Positions 40,512 to 50,064 of a DNA stretch of 64,000 bases are shown here, in pieces. Numbering within the stretch: position 1 is the first letter of the stretch; each line of letters opens with the position of its first letter. Source of the DNA: Polaromonas sp. (GTDB lineage Bacteria > Pseudomonadota > Gammaproteobacteria > Burkholderiales > Burkholderiaceae_C); NCBI RefSeq assembly GCF_010365105.1, contig NZ_JAAFGZ010000001.1:1-64000 (forward strand), written 5' to 3'. Under the pieces are notes generated by a model that made no database searches, was not told where the DNA came from, and saw only the letters and a program-made list of their open reading frames with translations. Both the position numbers and the translations under genes were made by a program.

Positions 40512-40570
40512 TTTGCTACTGGATTGATAGCTGCTTGCGCCCGTGGATAGAGCGCAAAAGGCCAATTTGA
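40512..40570. repeat. Dispersed TGCTA(N)ATAGCTGCTTGCGC repeat copy
   Basis: ttgctactggattgatagctgcttgcgcccgtggatagagcgcaaaaggcc. Confidence 0.65.
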
Positions 40571-40616
40571 TTGATAAATTAGGGTTTTGACGGCTGGCCG
40601 GTCTGCGGCCGATGCG

Positions 40617-41039
40617 TCAGGGCGCCTTGGCGGTGGCCGGAACGGCGGCGTCGGCGTTGCTGCCAAAGCTGAACCAGGGCGCCTTGGTGTTGGGGCGCTT
40701 CAGCCTGGCTTCTGCGCTGTTGAGAATCCAGACTTCATGGACATTGCCGGCGTTTTCGCGCATGTAGTTGACGACGACTTTCTGTTTCACCAGCACGCCC
40801 GACATGACCAGCATGTTGTTGGCATCGCGGATGCGCGCGCCGGGCGACAGTCGGTCGGCCTTGCCGTCCAGCGTGATGACGGGCGGCGCCAGCACCACCA
40901 TTTCACCGCGCAGGGCGGCGGCGGGAAATTGCCGGACAGCGTATCCGGCGCCGGTGGTGTCGTGGGCGCAGGACGCCAGGAGGGCCGATGCGGCCAGAAC
41001 GGCCACGGTGACCAGGGTGTGCGGTGTGCAGCGGTTCAT
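40617..41039 (-). CDS. Putative lipoprotein, conserved hypothetical
   Basis: MNRCTPHTLVTVAVLAASALLASCAHD lipobox; ~140 aa. Confidence 0.75.
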   Translation of the reverse strand: MNRCTPHTLVTVAVLAASALLASCAHDTTGAGYAVRQFPAAALRGEMVVLAPPVITLDGKADRLSPGARIRDANNMLVMSGVLVKQKVVVNYMRENAGNVHEVWILNSAEARLKRPNTKAPWFSFGSNADAAVPATAKAP

Positions 41040-41151
41040 GGTTTGTATCCAGAGGCTGTGGTTGGGAAAGCCGGCCATTATCTCAGACCGGAATTTCTCC
41101 ATGCTGGCGGGCAGGGGCTGCCAGCGCCCCATGCCTGCCAGCGCCGGGTTT

Positions 41152-42450
41152 TCAGCGGATGCGCGGCGGCGCCTGCAGTTGTTCGGGCGTGGTGAACCAG
41201 GCGCTGGATTCGCCCATGCGGCTGCGCGCCTGCGCCAGTTCGTGCCGTGCCACGCTGCGCAGGTGCACTTCGTCGGGTCCGTCCATCAGGTGCAGCGCGC
41301 GGCCCCAGGTCCAGAACTGCGCCAGCGGCGTATCGGGCGACAGGCCCATCGCGCCAAACACCTGCATGGCGCGGTCCACCACGCGGGTTTGCAGCCGCGC
41401 CGCCACCACCTTGATGGCGGCCACCTGCGCGCGCGTGGCCTGCGCGTTGGCCGCTTCCCCCTGGTCGAGCCGCCAGGCGGCATGCAGCACCAGCAGCCGC
41501 GCCTGGTCGATCTCGATGCGCGACTCGGCGATCCAGTCCTGCACATTGGAATAATCGGCCAGGTAGTGGCCAAAGGCCTGGCGCTCCAGCGTGCGCTCGG
41601 TGGCCAGCGCAAGCGCCAGTTCGCACTGGCCGATGGTGCGCATGCAATGGTGGATGCGGCCGGGGCCGAGCCGCGCCTGCGCCATCGCGAAACCGTCGCC
41701 CCAGCCGCCCAGCAGGCTCTCGCCCGGCACGCGCACGTCGCGCAGCAAAATCTCGCAGTGGCCTTCGGGCGCGTGGTGGTGCAGCATGGCAATGTTGCGC
41801 AGCACCCGGACGCCGGGGGTGTCCAGCGGCACCAGCACCAGGCTGTGCTGGTGGTGGCGTTGCGGCGAATCCGGGGCTGCGCCATCGCCCTCGTTGCGGC
41901 ACATCACGATGAGCAGCCGGCAGTTCGGATGCGCCGCGCCGGTGATGAACCATTTGCGGCCACAGATCACGAGCTGGTCGCCGTCGCGACGCACGGTGGT
42001 TTGCAGGTTGGTCGGGTCGGACGACGCCACGTCGGGTTCTGACATGGCGAAGGCCGAGCGGATCGTGCCTTCGAGCAGCGGCGTGAGCCACTGGGCGCTT
42101 TGCGCTGGCGTGGCAAAGCGGTGCAGCAGCTCGATGTTGCCGGTGTCGGGCGCGCTGCAGTTGAAGACTTCGGCGCCCCAGGGCAGCCGGCCCATGGTTT
42201 CGGCCAGCGGCGCGTAGTCGAGGTTGCACAGCCGGGTGCCGGGCTCGTGCGCCTTCAGGCCGGGAAGGAACAGGTTCCACAGGCCTTCTTCGCGGGCCAG
42301 GCTTTTGAGGTCTTCCAGGAAGGGCGGCGGGTAGATGCCGTTTTGCACCGAGTGGTGCCAGGCCGGGTTGTAGGGCAGCAGGTAGCGCTGCAGGAAAGCT
42401 TCCAGGCGCTGGTTGAGTTCTTGCGCTGTGGGGGAGTGGGAAAAGTCCAT
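41152..42450 (-). CDS. Acyl-CoA dehydrogenase family protein
   Basis: AMSEPDVASSDPTNLQTTVRRDGDQLVICGRKWFITGA; QVFGAMGLSPDTPLAQFWTWGRALHLMDGPDEVH. Confidence 0.92.
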   Translation of the reverse strand: MDFSHSPTAQELNQRLEAFLQRYLLPYNPAWHHSVQNGIYPPPFLEDLKSLAREEGLWNLFLPGLKAHEPGTRLCNLDYAPLAETMGRLPWGAEVFNCSAPDTGNIELLHRFATPAQSAQWLTPLLEGTIRSAFAMSEPDVASSDPTNLQTTVRRDGDQLVICGRKWFITGAAHPNCRLLIVMCRNEGDGAAPDSPQRHHQHSLVLVPLDTPGVRVLRNIAMLHHHAPEGHCEILLRDVRVPGESLLGGWGDGFAMAQARLGPGRIHHCMRTIGQCELALALATERTLERQAFGHYLADYSNVQDWIAESRIEIDQARLLVLHAAWRLDQGEAANAQATRAQVAAIKVVAARLQTRVVDRAMQVFGAMGLSPDTPLAQFWTWGRALHLMDGPDEVHLRSVARHELAQARSRMGESSAWFTTPEQLQAPPRIR

Positions 42451-42614
42451 CCGCCATTGTCGAAGCGGCTTGGGCTTGCTGTCATCACGCAGGCGACAGC
42501 TGCGGCAGGGTCATTCCATTTCCAAATCATTCCGATAGGTCGTTGCTTCGCCTTGCCGTGCTGCAGCACTGTCTGCGGCTTCGCGCCTAATCTAGAAATG
42601 ATCTGGAAATGGAA

Positions 42615-44099
42615 TCACAGGCCCAGCGACTCGTACAAGACGTCCATGCGCGCCGTTACATCGGCATCCATGGCGATGGTGCGGCCCCATTCGCGCTGGG
42701 TTTCGCCGGGCCACTTGTTGGTCGCGTCCAGGCCCATCTTGCTGCCCAGGCCGCTCACCGGCGAGGCAAAGTCCAGGTAGTCGATCGGCGTGTGCTCGAC
42801 CAGCAGGGTGTCGCGCGCCGGGTCCATGCGGGTGGTGATGGCCCAGATGACTTCGCGCCAGTCGCGCACATTCACATCGTCATCGACCACGACGATGAAC
42901 TTGGTGTACATGAACTGGCGCAGGTGGCTCCACACGCCCATCATCACGCGCCGGGCATGGCCGGGATAGGCTTTCTTGATCTTCACCACGGCCATGCGGT
43001 AGCTGCAGCCTTCGGGCGGCAGGTAAAAGTCCAGGATTTCGGGAAACTGGCGCTGCAGCAGCGGAATGAACAGCTCGTTGAGCGCCAGGCCCAGCACGGC
43101 GGGCTCGTCGGGCGGCTTGCCGGTGTAGGTTGAGTGGTAGATCGGGTCGCGGCGCAGCGTGATGCGGTCCACGGTGAACACCGGGAACTCGGCCTGCTCG
43201 TTGTAATAGCCGGTGTGGTCGCCGTACGGGCCTTCGAGCGCATGCTGAAAGCCGCTCTTGTGGCTGGCGTCGGGGTAAATATGGCCTTCGAGCACGATCT
43301 CGGCCGAGGCGGGTATGCGCAGCGGCACGCCCAACGCCTTGACGACTTCGGTGCGCGCGCCGCGCAGCAGGCCGGCGAACTGGTATTCGGACAGGCTGTC
43401 GGGCACCGGGGTGACCGCGCCCAGAATGGTCGCCGGGTCGGCACCCAGCGCCACCGCCACCGGATACGGCTGGCCGGGATGGGCCAGGCCATGGTCGCGA
43501 AAATCCTGCGCGCCGCCCCGGTGCGCGAGCCAGCGCATGACGAGCTGGTTGCGCGAGAGCACCTGCTGGCGGTAGATGCCCAGGTTTTGCCGCGCCTTGT
43601 GCGGCCCCTGCGTGATCACCAGTCCCCAGGTGATGAGCGGCGCCACATCGCCGGGCCAGCAGTGCTGCACCGGCAGCCTGGCCAGATCGACATCGTTGCC
43701 TTCCCACACCACGTCGTGGCAAGGGGCCGAGCTGCGCTCTTTGGGTGCCATGTTCCACAGGGTTTTCAGCAGGCCGCCCATGCCGAGCATGTCCTTGAAG
43801 CCCTTGGGCGGCTCGGGCTCTTTCAGCGCGGCCAGCAGCTCGCCGAACGGGCGCAGGCCCTGCAGGTCGGCCACGCCCATGGCGCGTGCCACGCGGGCCG
43901 GGGTGCCGAAGAGGTTGGCCAGCACCGGCATGGTGTGGCCGGTGGGCTGCTCGAACAGGATGGCGGGGCCGCCTGCGCGCAGCACTCGGTCGCACAGGGC
44001 GGTCATTTCCAGGTGCGGCGAGACCGGCTGCCTGACGCGGCGCAACTCGCCGGACTGCTCCAGTTGGGCGATGAAGTCGCGCAGGTCTTGGTAGGGCAT
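42615..44099 (-). CDS. ubiD: UbiD family 4-hydroxy-3-polyprenylbenzoate decarboxylase
   Basis: [70 protein letters not shown]. Confidence 0.96.
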   Translation of the reverse strand: MPYQDLRDFIAQLEQSGELRRVRQPVSPHLEMTALCDRVLRAGGPAILFEQPTGHTMPVLANLFGTPARVARAMGVADLQGLRPFGELLAALKEPEPPKGFKDMLGMGGLLKTLWNMAPKERSSAPCHDVVWEGNDVDLARLPVQHCWPGDVAPLITWGLVITQGPHKARQNLGIYRQQVLSRNQLVMRWLAHRGGAQDFRDHGLAHPGQPYPVAVALGADPATILGAVTPVPDSLSEYQFAGLLRGARTEVVKALGVPLRIPASAEIVLEGHIYPDASHKSGFQHALEGPYGDHTGYYNEQAEFPVFTVDRITLRRDPIYHSTYTGKPPDEPAVLGLALNELFIPLLQRQFPEILDFYLPPEGCSYRMAVVKIKKAYPGHARRVMMGVWSHLRQFMYTKFIVVVDDDVNVRDWREVIWAITTRMDPARDTLLVEHTPIDYLDFASPVSGLGSKMGLDATNKWPGETQREWGRTIAMDADVTARMDVLYESLGL

Positions 44100-44217
44100 G
44101 GGTTGGCTTTTGGTTTTACTTCCTCTCCCTCTGGGGGATGGCTGGGGCGAGGGATTTTTGGTGAAAATTGACGTTTGCGCTTTCTGGGTATGCGCGGGTA
44201 GCTATTGTTTTTATAGT

Positions 44218-44260
44218 GGTTGACTGGTTGACTGGTTGACTGGTTGACTGGTTGACTGGT
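44218..44260. repeat. 8-bp tandem repeat (GGTTGACT)5.4
   Basis: ggttgactggttgactggttgactggttgactggttgactggt. Confidence 0.98.
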
Positions 44261-44292
44261 TTGAGTTCCGGGGCCGGGAATCGCCCGGCGGC

Positions 44293-44480
44293 GACTCACT
44301 TTTCTTTGGCTATCGCCAAAGAAAAGTAAGCAAAAGAAAGGCGACCCGCAGTCCGGGTCCCTTCGCTTCGGGCAACCTGCGCTGCCCGGCAAAAGCGGGG
44401 GTCCGCGCAAACTCGCCTGCGGCTCAATCAGCGCGCGGCCCTGATCCCGCTTTTGCCGGTCATCACAGGCCCGGCCAGGA
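44293..44480. repeat. Dispersed palindromic repeat (CTTTTCTTTGGC...GCCAAAGAAAAGTAAGCAAAAGAAAGGCGACCCG type)
   Basis: Hairpin acttttctttggc-tatc-gccaaagaaaagt followed by structured GC-rich tail; resembles a repeat I recognise from beta/gammaproteobacterial genomes. Confidence 0.65.
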
Positions 44481-44498
44481 CGGGTTTGATTCAGGAGC

Positions 44499-44538
44499 GG
44501 GTTCGGGTTCGGGTTCGGATGCGGACGCGGACGCGGAC
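44499..44538. repeat. Compound hexanucleotide repeat (GGGTTC)3 + (GCGGAC)3
   Basis: gggttcgggttcgggttcggatgcggacgcggacgcggac, just downstream of the ubiX stop. Confidence 0.92.
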
Positions 44539-44550
44539 GCTGGTGCTTGC

Positions 44551-45162
44551 TCAGGCTGCTTCAGCCAACTCCATGCCTTCCCAGCGCTTGGCCAGGTTGT
44601 GCGGTACGTCGAGCAGGTCGAGTGCGCGGGCTACGCTGTGGTTGACGATGTCGCCGATGGACTGCGGGTGCAGGTAAAACGCGGGCACGGGCGGGCAGAT
44701 GATGCCGCCCATTTCGGTCACGCTGAGCATGTTGCGCAGGTGCGTGGCGTGCAGCGGCGACTCGCGCACCAGGAGCACCAGGCGGCGGCGCTCCTTGAGC
44801 ATGACGTCGGCGGCGCGCGTGAGCAGGTTGTCGCTCAGGCCATGCGCCACCGCCGCGAGCGTGCGCATCGAGCAGGGTGCAATCACCATGCCGCTGCAGG
44901 CAAAGGAGCCGCTGGCAATGGCCGCGCCGAGGTTGTGCGCGTCATGCACTTCGTCGGCCATGTCTTCGATGAAGTCGCGGTCCATGTCGAGTTCATGCTC
45001 GATGTTGCGCCAGCCGGTGTCCGACACCACCAGGTGCGACTCGACGCCGGGGGTATCACGCAGCACCTGCAGCAGGCGCGCGCCATAAACGGCACCGCTG
45101 GCGCCCGAGATGGCGACGATGATGCGGCGTGGCGCGGAAATGTGGGCGAAGGCGGTGCTCAT
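44551..45162 (-). CDS. ubiX: Flavin prenyltransferase UbiX
   Basis: IIVAISGASGAVYGARLLQVL, GSFACSGMVIAPCSMRTLAAVAHGLSDNLLTRAADVMLKERRRLVLLVRESPLH. Confidence 0.97.
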   Translation of the reverse strand: MSTAFAHISAPRRIIVAISGASGAVYGARLLQVLRDTPGVESHLVVSDTGWRNIEHELDMDRDFIEDMADEVHDAHNLGAAIASGSFACSGMVIAPCSMRTLAAVAHGLSDNLLTRAADVMLKERRRLVLLVRESPLHATHLRNMLSVTEMGGIICPPVPAFYLHPQSIGDIVNHSVARALDLLDVPHNLAKRWEGMELAEAA

Positions 45163-45261
45163 GGGGCAGCCAGGTCCGGAGTGCGGGTTGCGAATGTCTG
45201 CTGGAGAGATGCGTTTGTCATGTCAATGGATGGCTTTTTGCCCGGTGTTTCAATGGATAGG

Positions 45262-45633
45262 TCAGCTTTCGCATGATAGGTCGGCTTTTACCTGTTCTAG
45301 CACCGTGGTGGCCTGCGCGATGTCAAAGTCTTCATGCAGGCGTTTTTTAATGCCATATTGCTGCAACTGGTAATGCCGTCCGGGCGTGATGCCGTGGCGC
45401 GCCAGGCTGTTTTTCACGCAGACCAGTGGGCAGCCGTCGAGCGCAATAATGGTCCGGCCCGACCGCGCCGTCTTGAGCAGGCTGGGCACGTCGCCGCCGA
45501 TGCCGGCAATGCACGACATTTCGGCCACGCCGCTGCGGTCTAGCCGCACTGCGACATGGTTGGCCAGTTGCGCGGCACTGGAGCAGCCCGAGCAGGCGTA
45601 CACCAAGGGCAGGGGGTTGTTCTGTGCACTCAT
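45262..45633 (-). CDS. Putative zinc-binding protein (DGC domain)
   Basis: PLVYACSGCSSAAQLANHVAVRLDR, SCIAGIGGD, IALDGCPLVCVKNSLARHG. Confidence 0.85.
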   Translation of the reverse strand: MSAQNNPLPLVYACSGCSSAAQLANHVAVRLDRSGVAEMSCIAGIGGDVPSLLKTARSGRTIIALDGCPLVCVKNSLARHGITPGRHYQLQQYGIKKRLHEDFDIAQATTVLEQVKADLSCES

Positions 45634-46112
45634 GATCCCGTTCGCGAGCGCCATGCCGTCAAGCGCCCCAGCACCTGGTGCGGCGCAAATTGCTGCAGGT
45701 CGAACACGGGAAGCTCCAGAGCGTCGAGCGCATTTTTCACGACCAGGCCCAGTTCCGTGTCGCCTTCGATGGACAGGCGGCGGCTGAAGAACAGCGTGTC
45801 GGGGTCTTCCTGGCGCTGCGCCAGACGCAAAAAGTCGTGTGCGCTGGCGCTGAGGGTCAGATCGGTGGATTGCTGTTTCGGGCAGGCGGCAAAGCGCTGG
45901 CCGGTCCAGCCAAAGTCAAAAGTCAGGCGGGCATCGCGCACATGGATGCGCAGTTTTTTGTCCAGCAACAGCTGGCGCACGTCGTCAGGCAGTTGTTTGG
46001 CCAGCACCAGGTTCAACCCGCTGACCAGCAACAGCGAGCCCGGATAGGCCGGCAGGCGGGACAGCAGCGCGCCCACGGGGCGGGGCATTTCAAAAGAAGA
46101 AGTTGCAGTCAT
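45630..46112 (-). CDS. ubiT: SCP2-domain ubiquinone biosynthesis accessory factor UbiT
   Basis: SCP2-like protein (~160 aa, LLDKKLRIHVRDARLTFDFGWTGQRF...DTLFFSRRLSIEGDTELGLVVKNALDALE) next to ubiUV. Confidence 0.85.
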   Translation of the reverse strand: MTATSSFEMPRPVGALLSRLPAYPGSLLLVSGLNLVLAKQLPDDVRQLLLDKKLRIHVRDARLTFDFGWTGQRFAACPKQQSTDLTLSASAHDFLRLAQRQEDPDTLFFSRRLSIEGDTELGLVVKNALDALELPVFDLQQFAPHQVLGRLTAWRSRTGS

Positions 46113-46126
46113 TTCGGTCCGGTGAG

Positions 46127-46744
46127 TCAGGCCACGTAAAGCAGCACGGTGAAGAAGTGGCAGATGCTGCCGCCCAGTACAAACAGGTGCCACAGGCCGT
46201 GGCCGTGGCGCACCCGGTGATCCAGTACATAAAAAACAATGCCCAGTGTGTAACAGGCGCCACCCGCTGCCAGCCAGGCAAAGCCGGCCGGCGTGAGCGC
46301 CTTCCATAGCGGCAAGACCGCCACCATGGCCAGCCAGCCCATGAGGATGTAAATGATCAGCGAGACGATGCGCGCGCCTTTGGCCAGCCAGATTTCCTGG
46401 ACGATACCCACCAGCGCCAGCCCCCAGATCACGCCAAAAAGCCACCAGCCCCAGATGCCGCGCAGCGACACCAGCGCAAACGGCGTGTAGGTGCCGGCAA
46501 TCAGTAGGTAAATCGAGCAGTGGTCGAACTTGCGCAGCACATTCTTGGCCGGGCCGCGCACACTGTGATAAAGCGTGGAAAACACATAAAGCAGCACCAG
46601 CATGGCGCCGTAGATGCTGAAGCTGACGATTTTCCAGGGGTCGCCCAGGCGCGCCGCCAGCACGATCAGCACCACCGAGCCGGCCAGCGCCAGCGCCGCA
46701 CCCACCAGGTGGCTGATGCTGTTGAAGCGCTCGCCGTGGTACAT
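46127..46744 (-). CDS. Hemolysin III (HlyIII/PAQR) family membrane protein
   Basis: MYHGERFNSISHLVGAALALAG, FSTLYHSVRGPAKNVLRKFDHCSIYLLIAGTYTPF, FYVLDHRVRHGHGLWHLFVLGGSICHFF. Confidence 0.93.
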   Translation of the reverse strand: MYHGERFNSISHLVGAALALAGSVVLIVLAARLGDPWKIVSFSIYGAMLVLLYVFSTLYHSVRGPAKNVLRKFDHCSIYLLIAGTYTPFALVSLRGIWGWWLFGVIWGLALVGIVQEIWLAKGARIVSLIIYILMGWLAMVAVLPLWKALTPAGFAWLAAGGACYTLGIVFYVLDHRVRHGHGLWHLFVLGGSICHFFTVLLYVA

Positions 46745-46751
46745 CGGTAGA

Positions 46752-47672
46752 TCAGGCCGCGACGACCGCCTTGATAAGCTCTTGCCCCGGGCGACCGTGC
46801 CAGTAACCATTGCATCCCGGCGCCGGCATGAGCGGCTGCATGCGCGCCAGCGCCTCGTGCGGCGCCAGTGCCTGCGTTCGGGCCGCGTCAAACAGGGCCA
46901 CGATGTCGCTCATGTGCTGCGCCTGCGGACTTAGGCGAAGCACATCGACACCGAGCGCGCGCATCTCATCCAGCGAATCGACCAGGTTGTACACCTTGGA
47001 CGACTGGGTTTGCGTGCCGTTGATCACCAGGAACTCTTCGCTCTCGCGCGTCTTGAGCAGCAGGCCGTCAGGGTGATCGAGGCAGCTGAAGCGGCAGTCG
47101 TCCTTGGGCAGGTTGCGGTGCCGCGCGGTGAAGCAGCGCGCCGAAAAAGCCAGTGGCATGCGGCCATAGGCAAACACTTCGGTTTGCAGTCCCTGGGGCC
47201 GGCCTTGCTGCAATACGGCCAGATCGTCCTTTTTCATCTCCAGCGGCATGACCCAGCGGCTCGCACCCAGCGACGCCATCCATTGCAGTGAAGGCAGGTT
47301 GTAGAGGTTGAGTTGCGGCCCGGCCACGAACGGCACCTTGCCCGCCAGACGCTGCACCGCGCCCATGTCGTTGGCTTCGACCCCAAAATTGCCGTTGGCG
47401 GCAATCTTGTGCATGGTGCCCACCTCGGCGCCCGATTCGAGCAGCACCTGCGTGGACAGCACCACCTCCTTGCCGGCGTCCTGCAGCCTGGCAGCGATGT
47501 CCAGCCAGTCGGCCAGGCGCAACTCATGGCGGCGCGAACAGACGGTTTCGCCGAGGTAGACCACATCGACCGGTGTGGCGGCCATCGCCTGGTAAAAGCT
47601 GAAAACGGTGTCACGCGGCCAGTAGTACTGCAGCGGACCGAGCGCAAGTTTCAAAGCAGGAGTCATCGTCAT
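46752..47672 (-). CDS. ubiV: U32-family UbiV (O2-independent ubiquinone biosynthesis)
   Basis: LKLALGPLQYYWPRDTVFSFYQAMAATPVDVVYLGETVCSRRHEL; Cys ligand pattern C..C-x12-C-x3-C (RCFTARHRNLPKDDCRFSC). Confidence 0.92.
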   Translation of the reverse strand: MTMTPALKLALGPLQYYWPRDTVFSFYQAMAATPVDVVYLGETVCSRRHELRLADWLDIAARLQDAGKEVVLSTQVLLESGAEVGTMHKIAANGNFGVEANDMGAVQRLAGKVPFVAGPQLNLYNLPSLQWMASLGASRWVMPLEMKKDDLAVLQQGRPQGLQTEVFAYGRMPLAFSARCFTARHRNLPKDDCRFSCLDHPDGLLLKTRESEEFLVINGTQTQSSKVYNLVDSLDEMRALGVDVLRLSPQAQHMSDIVALFDAARTQALAPHEALARMQPLMPAPGCNGYWHGRPGQELIKAVVAA

Positions 47673-48736
47673 TTCCAGGGCCTGTGGTAAGCGCCCAGTG
47701 TGTGCTGCTGGCCTTCAGCCACCTTGTCCAGGCTGGTCATCCAGGCCGGCTTGGGGGCGTAACGGTGCGGGTTGGCAATGCAATGGTCAATCGCTTCACG
47801 CCATGTTTTGGTCACCTGCGCAACATAGGCCGGGCTGCGTTGGCGTCCTTCGATCTTGATGGCGCGAACACCCATCTTCATGAGCTGGGGCAGGAGTTCG
47901 AGCGTGTTCAGGCTGGTGGGTTCCTCGATGGCGTAATAGTTTTCATCATCGCCGACATCGAATCGCCCCTTGCACAGCGTGGGGTAGCCGGCGTTTTCGC
48001 CATCGGCATAACGGTCGATCAGCACACCGTTCAGGCGCGATTCCAGACCCTTGGGCGTTTGCTGCCAGCGCACCGCCTTGGCTGGCGAGCACACGCCATG
48101 CGTGTTGGGCGACTCGCCCGTCACATACGACGACAGCGCGCAGCGTCCCTCGACCATGACGCACAGGCTGCCAAAGCCGAACACCTCGATTTCCACCGGC
48201 GTTTTTTCGATCACCTGCTCCACCTGCGTCAGCGACAGCACGCGCGGCAGCACGGCGCGCACCACGCCGAACTGTTCGCGGTAAAAATTGATGGCGTCGT
48301 AATTCGTGGCCGAACCCTGCACCGACAGGTGCAGGCGCAGCGTGGGGTAGGTTGACGCGGCATACTGCATGAGCCCCGGATCAGCCAGGATCACCGCGTC
48401 CACGCCCAGGTCCGCCGCCTTGTCCAACGCCGTGCGCCAGAGGCCCGGGTTGGACGCCTGAGGGTAGGTGTTGAGCGCCATGAACACCTTGCAGCCGCGT
48501 TCATGGGCGTAGCGGATGCCGGTGGCAATCGCTGCTTCGTCAAAGTTCAGGCCGGCAAAATTGCGGGCATTGGTCGCATCGCGCAGGCCCAGGTAGACGC
48601 AACTGGCGCCGTTGTCGACCGCTGCTTTCAGCGCCGGCAGGCTGCCAGCGGGGCAGACCAGTTCAAAGGGGGCGGGCTGCGGCGCGACAGCCGGGGCAGC
48701 CGCTGCGGTATCGGGGGGAAGTGAAAAGGAGGCCAT
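47669..48736 (-). CDS. ubiU: U32-family UbiU (O2-independent ubiquinone biosynthesis)
   Basis: ELVCPAGSLPALKAAVDNGASCVYLGLRD; GSLCVMVEGRCALSSYVTGESPNTHGVCSPAK...LCKGRF. Confidence 0.93.
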   Translation of the reverse strand: MASFSLPPDTAAAAPAVAPQPAPFELVCPAGSLPALKAAVDNGASCVYLGLRDATNARNFAGLNFDEAAIATGIRYAHERGCKVFMALNTYPQASNPGLWRTALDKAADLGVDAVILADPGLMQYAASTYPTLRLHLSVQGSATNYDAINFYREQFGVVRAVLPRVLSLTQVEQVIEKTPVEIEVFGFGSLCVMVEGRCALSSYVTGESPNTHGVCSPAKAVRWQQTPKGLESRLNGVLIDRYADGENAGYPTLCKGRFDVGDDENYYAIEEPTSLNTLELLPQLMKMGVRAIKIEGRQRSPAYVAQVTKTWREAIDHCIANPHRYAPKPAWMTSLDKVAEGQQHTLGAYHRPWK

Positions 48737-48817
48737 GCGGGATCAGGGTTCTGGCATGAGGCCCGGAGCAGGCTCATCGCACGGCCGGAAGATTACGCCT
48801 TTGCCTGGCATCGTATT

Positions 48818-48831
48818 TTGATCCTGGTCAA
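48818..48831. promoter_or_regulatory. FNR/ANR-like box upstream of ubiU
   Basis: TTGATCCTGGTCAA (9/10 defined positions of TTGAT-N4-ATCAA), ~82 bp upstream of the ubiU start. Confidence 0.65.
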
Positions 48832-49156
48832 GGGGACGGGTCGGGCAACAGCGGTTGGGGTTTTACGTGCCTGCGCCAGCGGCAGACAAAGTGCCTCACC
48901 GCTGCGGGCCGTCTCGAACGCCTCAGCCATCAGCCCTGCGCCGGCTGCTTTGTCGCCCAGCCTGCCCAGTCTTTCGAAAGCGCGGTCGATCACCGTTCGC
49001 CCACGCAAAATCCGGTGTCGATGTGGGTCGAAGCCAAAACTCCAGCGACGCCTGCACGGCCGGCTTCAGGCGCTTGCTGCGCCTTGCGCAGCGGCCTTGC
49101 CATGAAGCCCGCGGGCAAGCGCCGACCTGATCAGCAGGGCGTGAAGCGCACTGCCC

Positions 49157-49951
49157 TCACGGGTTCGGTTCCGAAAATCCCAGCCGTGCCGAAATGCCGC
49201 CTGCGACGTCTTTCAGGATGCGGGCGTTCTCGCCTTGCCAGTCGGGGTCGAACCCGCCGGTCGGGCCAATGACCGTCAACACCAGCGCGACCTGGCCGTT
49301 GTGGTCGAACACCGGCACGGCGAATGCGCTGACGCCCGGTATCGGTTGCCCGATGACGCGCGCCATGCCGCGCAGGCGCACTTCCTGCAGGTCGGGCTGC
49401 ATCTTGGGCCAGCTGCGCAGGGCGCCGACGACCTGCGCAAAGGCCTGCGGATGCATCGATTGCTCGACGAAGCGCTGCATTTTCTCGGCCGGCAGGTAGG
49501 CGCCAAACACCATGCCGGTGGCGGTCGTCAGCGCCATCACGGTGCCGGGACGCAGGTTCATGTGGATCGGATGGCTCGATTCCTCCAGGTGAATCACCGT
49601 GGGGCCGGCATTGCCCCAGACCGACAGCGCCACCGTGTGGTGAATCCGCTGCTCAAGCGCCACCGCAGCGGCCATGCCCAGCCGGACCGGATTGAGCTGG
49701 CGCAGGCCGGCAATGCCCATGCGCAGCGCCAGCGCACCCAGACCGTAGCGGCCGGACACCGGGTCCTGCGCCACCAGGCCGATCTTGCCAAAGCTCACCA
49801 GATAGGGGTGCGCCTTGGCGGGGGTCATCCGGGCCGTTTCGGCCAGCTGCTTGAGGGTCATCGCGCTGCCCGAGTCGGCCAGCGCCGCCAGCAACTGCCC
49901 GCCGACTTCGATCGACTGGATGCCGCGCCTTTCTTTTTCTTCGTTCTGCAT
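49157..49951 (-). CDS. IclR-family transcriptional regulator
   Basis: RRGIQSIEVGGQLLAALADSGSAMTLKQLAETARMTPAKAHPYLVSFGKIGLV; IclR effector domain. Confidence 0.93.
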   Translation of the reverse strand: MQNEEKERRGIQSIEVGGQLLAALADSGSAMTLKQLAETARMTPAKAHPYLVSFGKIGLVAQDPVSGRYGLGALALRMGIAGLRQLNPVRLGMAAAVALEQRIHHTVALSVWGNAGPTVIHLEESSHPIHMNLRPGTVMALTTATGMVFGAYLPAEKMQRFVEQSMHPQAFAQVVGALRSWPKMQPDLQEVRLRGMARVIGQPIPGVSAFAVPVFDHNGQVALVLTVIGPTGGFDPDWQGENARILKDVAGGISARLGFSEPNP

Positions 49952-50064
49952 TGAATTCCTTTGGCCATCTTGCGTAGTCGACTGAAAATTTGTCATCAAC
50001 AAATGAGTTGTACCATGTTTAAATTAAGTCTATGCTTCAAGCCATATTTAAAAAGGAGTTTTCC

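Noticed and set aside
38659-40527. 622-aa plus-strand ORF antisense to miaB/glrK
   Set aside because: Shadow ORF from high-GC codon bias; His/Arg/Gln-rich translation with no recognisable domain, opposite strongly supported genes.
41078-42457. 459-aa minus-strand ORF overlapping acyl-CoA dehydrogenase in another frame
   Set aside because: Frame shadow; the acyl-CoA dehydrogenase frame has clear family motifs.
44218-44260. Possible CRISPR-like array
   Set aside because: Units of 8 bp directly abut with no spacers and there are no cas genes; it is a simple tandem repeat.
48793-49008. 71-aa minus-strand ORF upstream of ubiU
   Set aside because: Overlaps the FNR-like box region, has no family signal, and may be a decayed fragment at most.
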